Part shown: positions 1 to 10,295 of the stretch, one piece after another
Layout: every line of letters starts with the position of its first letter
Numbering within the stretch: the stretch's first letter is position 1
NCBI GenBank assembly: GCA_009763385.1
Contig: CM019826.1
Location: 100,800,348 to 100,864,347 of the forward strand
Direction of reading: 5' to 3'
Length of the DNA stretch: 64,000 nucleotides
Source of the DNA: Coix lacryma-jobi var. lacryma-jobi
Taxonomy: Eukaryota > Streptophyta > Magnoliopsida > Poales > Poaceae
Made by a program: the position numbers and the translations under genes
Notes under the pieces: model-generated
Database searches by the model: none
The model's input: only the letters and a program-made list of their open reading frames with translations
Told to the model about the DNA's origin: nothing

Positions 1-345
1 ATTTCCTCGTTGAATTCTGAGATAATGTACCGGCCATCCAACGGCTTCTTCGGACCTCGTACGGTCCTACTCTTCTCGGTAGTCGTTGTCGATCTGGAGG
101 GCTACGTATGTAGCAACAGTACATTATAAATACATTTATAAATTGTTTAGAATTTCAGGTGCACATAGAGATTGTAGGTATACCTCGCCAGTATTTTCTT
201 GCATTATTTCTTCATAATCGGCAAAGTATTGACTGCCGTCATCTACTTCTTGATTATTGTTATCATCACTTGCTAATTCTTTATTAGCGCCGTTGTTGAT
301 TAAGTCGTACATTTCCTCCTCCATGTTGTCAACTGGGTCGGCCAT
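1..345 (-). CDS. CACTA second gene (Ptta/En/Spm transposase-like), first two coding exons
   Basis: Exon 1 runs from the ATG at 345 to 184 and encodes an acidic start, MADPVDNMEEEM, ending in NTGE. A GT-AG intron follows (183-102). Exon 2 runs from 101 to the window edge and encodes a basic stretch ending in IISEFN. Both exons match the second gene of element B (21646-21804 and 21913 onward), with the same splice phase and the same NTGE/PS junction. A CAG lies directly before the AAATGG start context, so a 5' leader intron probably ends there. No stop is seen in these 260 coding bases. The transposase core and any Ulp1 domain would lie to the left of the window. Confidence 0.75.
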
Positions 346-469
346 TTCTGCGAATAACATGGACGATAATAAACACCATATTTCTGCAAATAACGTATAT
401 TCATAAAGACCATATTTATTTTTTATTTAACACTTTGTAAAGGTAACACGATCGATAATAAACACTTTG

Positions 470-905
470 GGTTTAGGGTTTAGGGTTTAGGCTCTAGGTT
501 TAGGGTTTGGGGTTTCCGGTTTGGGGTTTAGGATTTGGGGTTTCGGGTTTCGGGTTTGGGGTTTAGGGTTTAGGGTTTAGGGTTTAGGCTCTAGGTTTAT
601 GGTTTGGGGTTTAGAGTTTCGGGTTTGGGGTTTAGGGTTTAGGGTTTAGGGTTTAGGCTCTAGGTTTCGGGTTTGGGGTTTCGGGTTTGGGGTTTTGGGT
701 TTGGGCTCTAGGTTTATGGTTTAGGGTTTCGGGTTTGGGGTTTCGGGTTTGGGGTTTTGGGTTTGGGGTTTAGGGTTTAGGGTTTAGGCTCTAGGTTTAA
801 GGTTTCGGGTTTCGGGTTTGGGGTTTCGGGTTTCAGGTTTGGTGTTTAGGGTTTAGGGTTTTAGGTTTGGGGTTTAGGGTTTCGGGTTTGGGGTTTAGGG
901 TTTTG
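470..905. repeat. Degenerate telomere-like (TTTAGGG)n array inside element A
   Basis: About 430 bp of tandem heptamers around GGTTTAGGGTTTAGG, mixed with variants such as GGTTTCGGG, GGTTTGGGG and GGCTCTAGG. It lies just upstream (in element orientation) of exon 1 of the second gene. Element B has a matching array at 21255-21565 in the same position and orientation relative to its gene. The array is internal and degenerate, so it is not a chromosome end. Confidence 0.9.
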
Positions 906-954
906 TCCATATACATATACACGACCGATATAAATAAATGTATAGATATCTAAA

Positions 955-1290
955 GACCAAAATATCTAAGTGATTATTCCATAAACATATAAACAACCAT
1001 ATTCATAAAAATAACACTACCGACATGATCGAAAAGTCATGTCTAAGTGATTATTCCATAAACATATCTTAGTGATTATTCCATAAACATATCTAAGTGA
1101 TTATTCCATAAACATATCTAAGTGATTATTCCATAAACATATACACGACCATATTCGTAAAAATAACACTACCGACATGATCGAAAAGTCATGTCTAAGT
1201 GATTATTCCATAAACATATCTAAGTGATTATTCCATAAACATATCTAAGTGATTATTCCATAAACATATCTAAGTGATTATTCCTCCTCC
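955..1290. repeat. 25-bp tandem repeat, AT-rich
   Basis: Repeated units of ATATCTAAGTGATTATTCC plus ATAAAC, about 25 bp each and roughly nine copies. Some are separated by a longer spacer with the inverted pair CATGA/TCATG. It belongs to the long non-coding leader of the second gene of element A. No coding potential is seen. Confidence 0.85.
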
Positions 1291-1327
1291 ATCTATCACA
1301 AAGGACACACCGTTGACGAGAGGACGA

Positions 1328-1480
1328 TGACGGACGGTGGCGAGGATGACGTCGCGGTGAGGACGACGACGGACGGCGTCGAGGATGACGTCGCGGTGAG
1401 GACGACGACGGACGGCGGCGAGGATGACGTCGCGGTGAGGATGACAGCGGACGGCGGCGAGGTCAACGCAACCAATCTCT
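1328..1480. repeat. 39-bp tandem repeat, GC-rich
   Basis: The unit CGAGGATGACGTCGCGGTGA plus 19 bases recurs at 1341, 1380 and 1419, with a partial fourth copy. The period is a multiple of three, which creates open frames on both strands, but nothing supports real coding. It lies in the leader of the element A second gene. Confidence 0.85.
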
Positions 1481-1499
1481 TTTTATCTACATGTGTAAA

Positions 1500-2317
1500 C
1501 ATAATATTTTGTTAGGGTAAAAAACATTTTCTATAAATATTTTCTACAAAATGTCAGTGCGTTGCAAGGAACACACGATTTATATATTTATTTTTCTATA
1601 AATATATATGTATACACTACAAAGAAACATTTTCTATAACCATGATTTTCTGAAAATGATTTATATAACTATATTTATATAAATATATATTCATTTTTCT
1701 ATAAACATATACAAATATATATGTATTTATAATCATTTTCTATAATCATTCATTTTCTATATATATCATTTTTTCTATATATATCATTCATTCTTTTTCT
1801 TTTTCCTTTTTCTTTTTCTATACACTACACATACACAGCACACATGCACACACGCACACACTTCACACACGCACACACTTCACGGCGAGGACACTCCGGC
1901 GGCGGCAAACACACGCCGCGTGGGGGGCCTCACCGGTGGTGGCCGCGAGGCGACGACGAGGGCGACAACGGTGGCGGCAAACGGCTCCGCGCGGCCAGAG
2001 AGGCCGAGGGCGCCGCGGCGAACGGCAAACGGCGGCGCGGCGGGGAGTCCCGGCCGAGGGCGGCCGGTGCGCGGCGGGCCAAGTCTGACCGGCGACGGCG
2101 AGGAAGGCCGAGGGCGCCGCGACGAACGGCGGCGCGGCCGGCGGGGAGTCCCGACCGAGGACGATGGCGACGGAAGCGAGGACGGCGACGAGGGAGAGAG
2201 GACGACGCGGCGGCGAGACACACAGGGAAGACGGCGAAGACAACGGAGGCGGCGGCGCAAACTCTGACGTTGATCTGGGGATGTAGGAGGGCCCTGTACC
2301 CTATATACTCGGGGACC
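1500..2317 (-). promoter_or_regulatory. Leader and TATA region of the element A second gene
   Basis: On the minus strand, a TATA box GTATATAGG (2308-2300) lies just downstream of the internal repeat cluster. It is followed by a GC-rich first-exon region (about 2260-1850) and then an AT-rich, intron-like stretch (1850-1500). Element B has the same order (TATA at 20265-20273, GC-rich block, AT-rich stretch). The long overlapping GC-rich open frames are composition effects and are not called genes. Confidence 0.55.
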
Positions 2318-2450
2318 CTTTAGTCCCAGGCGGTGGCACCACCCGGGACTAAAGGGCCTTTAGTCCCGGGCGGGCTTACGCCCCAGGACTAAAGGTACCT
2401 TTAGTCCCGGGTTGTGCCCCAGCCCGGGACTAAAGGTTCTTTCCGCTTGT
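2318..2450. repeat. Internal cluster of CTTTAGTCCCGG repeats
   Basis: Three inverted pairs of CCTTTAGTCCCGGG and CCCGGGACTAAAGG occur back to back. The same motif type makes up the subterminal region, yet this cluster is in the middle of the element, directly upstream of the second-gene TATA box. Subterminal repeats of En/Spm elements bind the element-encoded TNPA protein; regulation through this internal cluster is inference. Confidence 0.85.
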
Positions 2451-2702
2451 TTGCCTCGGCCACTCTTAAAAAATAATGCACGCCATCAATGAACTCTTTT
2501 GAGCGACGATCGACATTGTACATCCAGTGACGTGTCATCGTCTGCATTATATGACATATCACATAATTATATCTCTCATTCTTATCAACAAATTTAATTT
2601 TCTAGCTCAAATTTATAAACAAGTTCATGACACCTAAATTTAGTAAGCATCACTGGTGGTATATAAGTAGTAGCAGTTGAACTTGTCTAATTAATTATTA
2701 CA

Positions 2703-3020
2703 TCAAGATAACAGTGCAGCCTCATCCACTTGGCCACAACCAAAGCAACTAACAACACCTGCACATTTTTTCCACATCACAGTCCAACAAGATGGACTGT
2801 CTGCCACTCCAACCTGATAGGAAGGTAAGGTAGGGGTAGGTGCAGTAGGAATTGAGTTGATTCTTGAGTTGAAAGCCTCTAGAGCTGCAGAAGCTTCCTC
2901 AAAAGACTTGTACTTTTTATGCACAGCTCCGTTAACTTTGACGACATACTGACTACACTCGGCCCAGCTGGTGTAAATACCTAGCTTGGTGCCCTCGAAA
3001 ACGACATACCAAGCAGCCAT
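2703..3020 (-). CDS. Small protein with RNase H1 N-terminal hybrid-binding domain
   Basis: An intact 105-codon frame. Residues 4-50 fit the RNase H1 N-terminal / caulimovirus viroplasmin-type fold (PF01693): WYVVFEGTKLGIYTSW, a Cys, and the KKYKSFEEASAALEAF helix. In RNase H1 this domain binds RNA/DNA hybrids or double-stranded RNA; there is no catalytic RNase H domain here. The C-terminal half is Pro/Thr-rich and then has CAGVVSCFGCG, a short Cys-rich tail. It sits near the 5' end of element A, where element B has its GRF zinc-finger gene. A 104-bp tandem array lies just upstream. Its role in transposition is unknown. Confidence 0.7.
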   Translation of the reverse strand: MAAWYVVFEGTKLGIYTSWAECSQYVVKVNGAVHKKYKSFEEASAALEAFNSRINSIPTAPTPTLPSYQVGVADSPSCWTVMWKKCAGVVSCFGCGQVDEAALLS

Positions 3021-3039
3021 TCTTCTGCATTTTAGTTGA

Positions 3040-3560
3040 GCAGTAAACTAAAGTATTATATATTTCTACTTTTTTAAAACAAATGATTTAAATGATCTCT
3101 ATTTCTCCAAAAAATTAAAATAAACTAATTAAACCGGTCACATTTTGTAAACTAAAGTATTATATATTTCTAATTTCTGTAAAAAATGATTTAACTGATC
3201 TCTATTTCTCCAAAAAATTAAAATAAACTAATTAAACCGGTAACATTTTGTAAACTAAAGTATTATATATTTCTAATTTCTGTAAAAAATGATTTAACTG
3301 ATCTCTATTTCTCCAAAAAATTAAAATAAACTAATTAAACCGGTAATATTTTGTAAACTAAAGTATTATATATTTCTAATTTCTGTAAACAAATGATTTA
3401 ACTGATCTCTATTTCTCCAAAAAATTAAAATAAACTAATTAAACCGGTCACATTTTGTAAACTAAAGTATTATATATTTCTAATTTTTCTAAAAAATGAT
3501 TTAAATGATCTCTATTTGTCTAAAAGATTAAAATAAACTACTTAAACAGTCATATTTCGT
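3040..3560. repeat. About 104-bp tandem repeat, five copies
   Basis: Units begin GTAAACTAAAGTATTATATA and recur near 3046, 3147, 3251, 3354 and 3458, each ending near AATTAAACCGGT. Copies differ by a few bases. The array sits between the subterminal repeats and the small HBD gene, so it would lie in that gene's promoter or leader. Confidence 0.85.
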
Positions 3561-3614
3561 TTTTGGAGTACTAATTTGAACTATCAAGTCAATGAACTCA
3601 AAATAGCTTGAAAA

Positions 3615-3617
<3 letters not shown>

Positions 3618-3661
<44 letters not shown>
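3618..3661. repeat. (AT)n microsatellite
   Basis: About 21 uninterrupted AT dinucleotides, upstream of the HBD gene of element A. Confidence 0.95.
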
Positions 3662-3664
<3 letters not shown>

Positions 3665-3879
3665 GCTACAAAAATAAAAAACTGAAGCTAGTAACCTTTC
3701 AAGGAGTCGATGACGGCGTAGATGTGATGAAATAAATCAATCGCCGGAGATGTGTTAACAAACAAAAATCATCGGAGAAGAGAGCAAACAAACAAGCAAG
3801 TGACTGAATGAAGAAAAAAATAAAGACAGGAGCTCCGGCACACGGCTGGAGGTGGAAGAACAATTCAAATATAGGGAGG

Positions 3880-4277
3880 GACATTTAGCCCCGGTCCTTA
3901 TCCCCAGCCGGGGCTAAATTCCAACATTTAGCCCTGGCTGGATACACCAACCGGGACAAAACCTTTTAGTCCCGGTTGGTATTACCAACCGGGGCTAAAG
4001 ATGCCAACATTTAGCCCCGGCTGGATACACCAACCGGAGCAAAACCTTTAATCCCGGTTGGTAACACCAACCAAGGCTAAAGATTGGCCTTTAGCCCTGG
4101 TTGGTAACACCAACCGGGACTAAAGGCCCCTCTGACAAATGAGCCGTTGAGCTGGCAAACTTTAGCCCCGGTTGGTGTTACCAACCGGGGCTAAAGACCT
4201 TTCTAGTCTCGGGTGCAAATTTTTCTGTGACTAATGCTGATTTTGCAAATCGTCCAAAGGCCTGTTCTCTAGTAGTG
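3880..4277. repeat. 5' subterminal repeats and terminal inverted repeat of element A
   Basis: Repeats of TTTAGCCCCGGTTGG / CCAACCGGGGCTAAA occur in both orientations across 3880-4215. The terminal CACTACTAGAGAACAGG (minus strand, 4277-4261) follows. CACTA termini with degenerate subterminal motifs are where the element transposase binds. Confidence 0.85.
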
Positions 4278-4567
4278 GGAGCTGTTCATGAAGCTGAAGC
4301 AAAAAATAATAGCTTCACTAGTGAAGTGGAGCCGTGCGAAAAGGGCCTGAATCTCACGTATATACCTACATCATCATAGCATTCATCTCGACACGGTGTT
4401 TGTTTTTGCGGCCTTATCTCCTATCTATGCTTTTGTTTTGGTTCCTTGGCCCAATTATGATTTGACGTGGATGGACACCTTTTAAGCAAGCGACCAGGCC
4501 ATATATGTCTTCTATGCTTGCCGTGTCCAGCTATATATAGCATATATCTGTCATCATAATTTCCTTT
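4278..4567. other. Spacer between two CACTA elements
   Basis: 290 bp of unique-looking DNA separates the 5' end of element A from the 5' end of element C. I see no gene and no terminal inverted repeats. It probably is the DNA into which one or both elements inserted. Confidence 0.5.
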
Positions 4568-4609
4568 CACTAGTAGAATACTGCTCATAGCTGGCGCCCC
4601 CTATTCATA

Positions 4610-4866
4610 GCACAGGCGGTTGTAGTTATCACGCGCCTGTAATATAAAAGGGGACAGTGAACAGTTGACAACCGCCAGTGGAAATACATTTGCACTGGCG
4701 GTTGGACTAAGAAAACCGCCAGTGTAAATGGACAATTTATACAGGCGGTTGGCTAAGCCAACCGCCAGTGGAAATATGTTTTCACTGGCGGCTATCTCAA
4801 CTCAACCGCCAGTGCAAATGCCACCATTTTCACAGGCGGTTGGGTTAAGACAGCCGCCTGTGCTAT
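4610..4866. repeat. 5' subterminal repeats of element C
   Basis: At least eight copies of ACTGGCGGTT or AACCGCC(A/T)GT in both orientations, spaced about 25-40 bp. The motif is unrelated to the CTTTAGTCCCGG motif of elements A and B, so C is a different family. Confidence 0.85.
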
Positions 4867-5699
4867 CTTTGGTATAAATACCCCTCTTCCTCCCCGAGCA
4901 GCACTGTTTCTCGCCGCCACCTTCCATTGGAGGCGATTTTGGAGGTCCAGATTTTACAAAATACAAGGGGAGAGGTTTTCATCTTCATTCCTTGGAAGGA
5001 GATAAACAAGAAAGGTTAGTTTGTGTCCCTCTTGCCTCAATTTGCTCATTCTTGCTCAATTTGATGATTCACTTTTTAGATCTAGGGTTTCACCCATGAG
5101 TGAGAGAGAAGAATACCTAGGTTTATAAGTGACCTTGCTTAAGATGGTTAAATAATGTCTCTCATCTATACTGCTTCGTGTTTACTTTTAAATTTTGTTT
5201 ATGCATGATATCTTTCCTTGTTTCCATGTATAATGGTGTGTTCATGAGTATTTATGTAGAGAGGGAAATGTAGGTTTTTATATAATATTTAGGTTTTTTA
5301 TTATGTTGTTTATTTCTCAATTGTTTTTTTCACTATGTTTTTATGTTTTATGAATATTATGTTTTTTATTTAATAATGATACTTAGGTATTTTAAATTAT
5401 GGTACTTAGTTTTTTTACTTTAAACCCCAATAAACTATAAACACTAGCTAATAATAATTCTTAGCTAACCGCCTATGCTATCTCTTGTATAAATACCCCA
5501 TCTTCCTCCCCGAGTAGCACTGTTTCTCGCCGCCACTTTCAATTGGAGGCGATTTTGGAGGTCCAGATTTTACAAAATACAAGGGGAGAGGTTTTGATCT
5601 TCATTTCTTGGAAGGAGATTAACAAGAAAGGTTAGTTTGTGTCCCTCTTGCCTCAATTTGCTCATTCTTGCTCAATTTGATGATTCACTTTTTAGATCT
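4853..5699 (+). promoter_or_regulatory. Duplicated 231-bp promoter/leader of the element C transposase gene
   Basis: The segment 4853-5083 recurs at about 5468-5699 with few changes. Each copy holds a TATAAATA box (4873-4880 and 5488-5495), a GC-rich leader starting near GAGCAGCACTG, and a splice donor in GAAAGGTTAGT. The acceptor before the coding start is the CAG at 5782-5784. Either copy could start transcription. The 5084-5467 stretch between them is AT-rich with no gene. Confidence 0.7.
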
Positions 5700-5787
5700 C
5701 TAGATATATATAATCAATTTATATAATCTCTAGATATTGTTACTTTTTTACATTGATTTCAATCAATTTATTGTTTTTTTACAGGTA

Positions 5788-8700
5788 ATGATGGAGAGGT
5801 CATTCTGGATGTATAAGTTATCAAGACTAGATCCATTATACATACCCGAGGTCCATAGGTTTATTGATGCCACTAAGAATCATGCTTGGAGAACAAAGAA
5901 GACGCACATACATTGTCCGTGCATGGACTGCAGAAATGTTGTTGTATTTGATAACACTCAAAAATCCTTTCTCATTTGGTCCGCCGAGGATTTATGAATG
6001 ATTACTTGATTTGGACAAAGCATGGAGAGGGTAGCTCTGTGCCTTATACAACTGGAAACCCTGCGAACATCGACGTCGATGGTGAAGATATGGTTGATGG
6101 TGGGTTTCAGTTTGTACAGGAGACACAACAACCTGACACCGAACATGTTGTGCCAAATGTTGGAGATCATGGTTTCGCAGGAGGAAATGAAGATGTCAGA
6201 ACAAATGTGCTGCCAAATAATATGGCTGCGGAAGATGCAGAATTTCTAGAGGCAATGTTGCGTCGTCATGTGGAAGATCCATCAATGTTCTTCATGAAAG
6301 GTATGGAGACCTTGACGAAGGCAGCAGAAGAGCCTTTGTATGATGAGTCTAAGGGTTGCACCAAAGAGTTCACGACGTTGCGGCCTGTGCTTAAGTTGTT
6401 GGTGTGCAAAGCTAGGTATGGTCTTTCTGATGCTGGCTTCGATGTGTTCTTGAGTATTATTGCAGACATGCTTCCTAAGGAGAACAAAGTGCCTGCTAAC
6501 ACATACTATGCCAAGAAGCTAATCAGTCCACTGACGATGGGTGTTGAGAAGATCCACGCGTGCAGAAATCATTGTATCCTGTATCGAGGTGCTAATTATA
6601 AGGATTTGGATAGCTGTCCAAATTGTGGTGCTAGTAGATACAAGACGAATAAAGACTACAGAGAGGAAGAGTGTGCTGCCTCCGTGTGTAAAGAAACCAA
6701 GCGAAAGAGGACCCAACAAAAAACCCTAAAGAGTAGTTCAAAATCCACCAGGAAAGAAAAACAAGAAGTAGACTATTATGCGCAGAAAAAGATTCTTGCT
6801 TTGGTGATGTGGTACCTACCTGTGGTCGATCGATTGAGGTGTTTGTTCGCTAACCCAGAGGATGCCAAACTTATGAGCTGGCATGCTTGCGATGACCACA
6901 AAGACGATGGGAAGCTTCGGCACCCAGCCGATGGCCAGTAGTGGAAAGATTTCAATGAAAACCACATGGATTTTGCAAAGGAACCAAGAAATGTTAGGTT
7001 CACATTGAGTACTGACGGAATGAATCCATTTGCTGAGAGGAGCAGCAAGCACAACACATGGTCGGTGATCCTCACCATCTACAACCTTCCTCCATGGTTG
7101 ATGCAGAAGTGAAAGTACCTTTTGCTAACCATCCTTATCTCTGGACCTACACAGCCTGGAGTTGACATGGATGTTTTCTTGGAGCCCTTAATGGAGGACA
7201 TGAAGATATTGTGGGAAACAGGTGTTAAAATGTTCGACGAGTACCACAAAGAATCATTCACACTGAGAGCAATTATCTTTGTTACGATCAACGATTACTC
7301 TGCTCTCTTCACATTATCAGGGCAGTTCAAGGGAAAGGTTGGTTGTGTGGTATGCATAGATGAAACCGCTTACGTGTCCCTTAATGCATCTAAGAAGATA
7401 GTGTACATGAGACACAGACGCTTCTTATCGAAAGGACACAGGTACCGCCAGAAAAAGATGGATAAGTATTTCGACAATAATGTTGAACTACAGTCTACTG
7501 CTCCATCAGGTAACAGTAAAGGCAAAAGAGTTTTCAACCTAGTCAGCAAACTCAATTTTGTTTTTGGGAAGAAGACAAAAGGCGGAAAACCAAGAAAGGA
7601 TGTCAAACCAACTCCAGGGGCTACATTCAAGAAAAAGTCTATTTTCTTTGAGTATCTGTCATACTGGCCAGAGTAGGACGTTCACCACGCAATCGATGGT
7701 ATGCATGTCCAGAAGAACGTGTTTGAAAGCCTAATTGGAACCTTACTAGACATAAAGGGGAAGACAAAGGAAGGACTGAAATCACGCATGGACATGGTAC
7801 AGTTAGACATAAAAAATGAACTTCACCCTGTGCTTCAAGAAAATGGGAAGTACCACCTCCTGGCAGCAAGCTACAACCTCAACAATGAAGAAAAACATGT
7901 GATGTGTGCGTGGTTCAAGCATTTGAAAGTCTCATCTGGGTTCTGCTCTAGCATACAGAGTATTGTGTCAATGAAAGACCTTACACTCACCAACTACAAC
8001 TCACATGATTGTCATGTCATGCTGACTACTTTCCTCCCTATTGCCATCAGGGCTATAAATCCAGTGTGGATCAAGGTTGTTGTCACACGATTGTGCTACT
8101 TCTTCAACAGGATCTCACAAAAAGTGATTAACCATGATGAGTTGGCGTCCCTTAAGGAATTCGCAGTGGAGACAGTGTCACAGTTTGAGATGTGTTTCCC
8201 CCCTTCATTCTTTGATATTATGGTTCACCTTGTGGTCCACTTGGTTCCACAAATAGAGGCTCTGGGTCCCATGTACTTGCATGAGATGTGGACATATGAG
8301 CGTTTCATGTCAATACTAAATGGCTATGTATCAACTCGTGCTCGTCCTGAGGCGTCCATGGTAGAGGGGTACTTAACCGAAGAGGCAATTGAGTCCGGAG
8401 GTCCTTTCTGCAACAAGGTCCTAAAAGACCAGGTTGCAATAGGTTTACCTCCGTCAAGACATGAGGGCAGGCTGAATGGAAGAGGGAGGATGGGAAAGAA
8501 AACAATTGTCCCTCTTGATTACAATACAATCCTCGAGGCACATCACAGCATCCTACAACAGCTCTCGATAATGGAGCCTTGGATCGAGAAACACATTGAT
8601 GAGCTTCACGAACATAATCATGGGTGCATGAATGATTGGTTAATGAAGGAACACAAGAAAAAGTTCACCTCATGGCTTCGGGAGCATGACATACCAGATG

Positions 8701-9068
8701 GGGAAACAACTGAGGAACGCACCATCAAGGTGTTGGCATGTGGACCATCACGCCAAGTCACGACATGGCAAACTTATGATATTAGTGGTTTCACGTTCTG
8801 TACGAAGTCCAAGGACAACAAGAGCATGGCACAGAATAGTGGTGTTCGATGTGAGGCCTTAGACTCTGAAACTGGTAATGAGACTACATACTTTGGCTTC
8901 GTTGAGGACATATGGGAACTTGACTATGGTTCATTTCAGATCCCTGTGTTTCGATGTCAATGGGTTGAAGACAATCATGTTACAGTGGACAACTATGGGG
9001 TCAGAGTTCTTGATCTAAGTAAGGTTGGCTACAAAGATGATCTGTGGTATTCAACAGGTCCTCACTAG
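5788..9068 (+). pseudogene. TNP2-type CACTA transposase, element C
   Basis: The frame starts at ATG 5788 just after a leader-intron acceptor. The first 70 residues are the transposase-associated domain (WMYK, HCPCMDCRN). The TNP2 transposase core follows, with DSCPNCGASRY, the NLPPWL and LISGPTQPGVD blocks, FVTINDY, the RHRRFL block and HAIDGMHV. A region with HDCHVML, FPPSFFDIMVHL and YERFMS comes next, then a C-terminal domain ending near WELDYG. Breaks: a one-base-loss frameshift near 5963 in an A run, and in-frame stops at 6939 (TAG), 7110 (TGA) and 7674 (TAG). The rest of the frame is open to 9068, so decay looks recent. The encoded enzyme would cut at the element ends. Premature stops make this copy inactive unless they are sequence errors. 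Confidence 0.88.
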
Positions 9069-9133
9069 AGGTCATTAAGTGTGCCATATTTCATCTGCAA
9101 ATTGTATTTTAAAGAAATTGAAAATTAGTTAAT

Positions 9134-9293
9134 ACAGGCGGTGGTCAATACCAACCGCCTGTAGAAACCATTTCTACAGGCGGTTGGTATTGACGACCGC
9201 CTGTACAAATGGATTTCTACAGGCGGTGGTCAATACCAACCGCCTGTAGAAATGGTTTCTACAGGCGGTTGGTATTGACCACTGCCTGTAGAA
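9134..9293. repeat. Internal cluster of element C subterminal repeats
   Basis: Alternating copies of ACAGGCGGTTGGTATTGAC and its inverse, separated by AAAT spacers and long enough to form strong hairpins. The cluster lies between the transposase and the second gene, 66 bp after the transposase stop. It parallels the internal clusters in elements A and B. Confidence 0.85.
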
Positions 9294-10295
9294 ATGGGCT
9301 CCCTACATAGGTCAACTCGTCACCCCAAAAATTTTTTAAGTCCTGGCGCCAGTTCTTTTCAAAGAGATGCCGACAGGCTGCCAAAATTTTCCGCCGCCGC
9401 CTCATCGTCGCGCCACCGTCCCCTCTCCTCTGCGCTCGCCATTGCCATCGCTGTTGTGAGTCCTCTCCTCCTCCTCCTCCTCCTCCTCCTCCTCCTCTTC
9501 CTCCTCTCTCTCTCTCTCTCTACGCATTTGGCGGCGGCGGTGGTGCGGCGGCGGGAATGCCGTGGCTCCTCGCGGCCACCGTCGGCTCCGTCATCTGTCC
9601 GGTGAACGGTGGTCGCGGGCGGCACGGTGGAGACTGCTGTTGTGCGCCCGCGCGGCGGCGGGCGCACTGCGTTGGCAGGCACGCATGGCGGCGGCGGGCA
9701 GCGGGCGTGGCGCCCGTGCGGTGAACCGGAGAGAGGGGAGAAGGGAGAGGGGGAGGCCAGGGTGGGCCGGCTAGTTGGGCCGGGGAGAGAGGGAGAGGGG
9801 GAGGGGATTTGGGCCGGGAGAGAAGGGGAGGGAGAGGATGCTCGGGAGAGTTTTTTTTCTTTTTTCTTTTATATAATCATTCAAAAATTCATATCTTGGG
9901 AAATATTGTTCCAAAAATAGTGAAATAAATTCTAGGAATACCAAAAAAATATGAATCCAATTTTGTTAGCTTTATTGAACTGTGTAGATGCTGTGAATAA
10001 TATATTCGTTGGTCGTGATGTCATAAATTTTAGGGTGTTTCTCTCGAGAAGATGTACATGTGAAAAATATGAAATGCCATGTTTTTTCTTTTTCTTTTAT
10101 AAAATCATTCAAAAATTCATATGTTGAGAAATATTGGTCCAAAAATAATGAAATAAATTTTATGGTGTTTCTCGCCATGTTAAAAATATGAAATGCCATG
10201 TTAAAAATATAATGACATAGCTAGATCCCTTGCAACTTCTTCATACCATAGCTAGATCTCCTTTTGATATTATTATATATTTATGTCAGTTTGTC
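9294..10295 (+). other. Leader of the element C second gene
   Basis: A GC-rich block (9395-9830) with a CTC/CT microsatellite at 9467-9520, followed by AT-rich sequence to 10295 that contains two diverged copies of a segment around ATAATCATTCAAAAATTCAT (about 9870 and 10100). The acceptor TATGTCAG lies just before the coding start. No TATA box is obvious. The open frames in the GC-rich part are low-complexity and are not called. Confidence 0.5.

Larger units (their letters stand above)
1..4277 (-). mobile_element. CACTA (En/Spm) element A, truncated by the left window edge
   Basis: Read on the minus strand, the element starts at 4277 with CACTACTAGAGAACAGG, which differs at one base from the first 17 bases of element B (14868). 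Inside, in element order, are CTTTAGCCCCGG/CTTTAGTCCCGG subterminal repeats (4215-3880), a small RNase H1-HBD gene (3020-2703), a second repeat cluster (2450-2318) with a TATA box, a long leader, telomere-like repeats, and the first two coding exons of the second gene (345-1). There is no TNP2 transposase between the small gene and the second gene, so this looks like a deletion derivative that depends on a relative. The other end and the target duplication lie outside the window. Confidence 0.85.

Noticed and set aside
470..905. True telomere or chromosome end
   Set aside because: The repeats are degenerate, internal, and recur at the same place inside a second CACTA element.
1844..2267. Overlapping open frames of up to 159 codons on both strands
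   Set aside because: GC-rich low-complexity sequence with open frames in five phases; it matches the leader of a CACTA gene, and no phase has a protein-like pattern.
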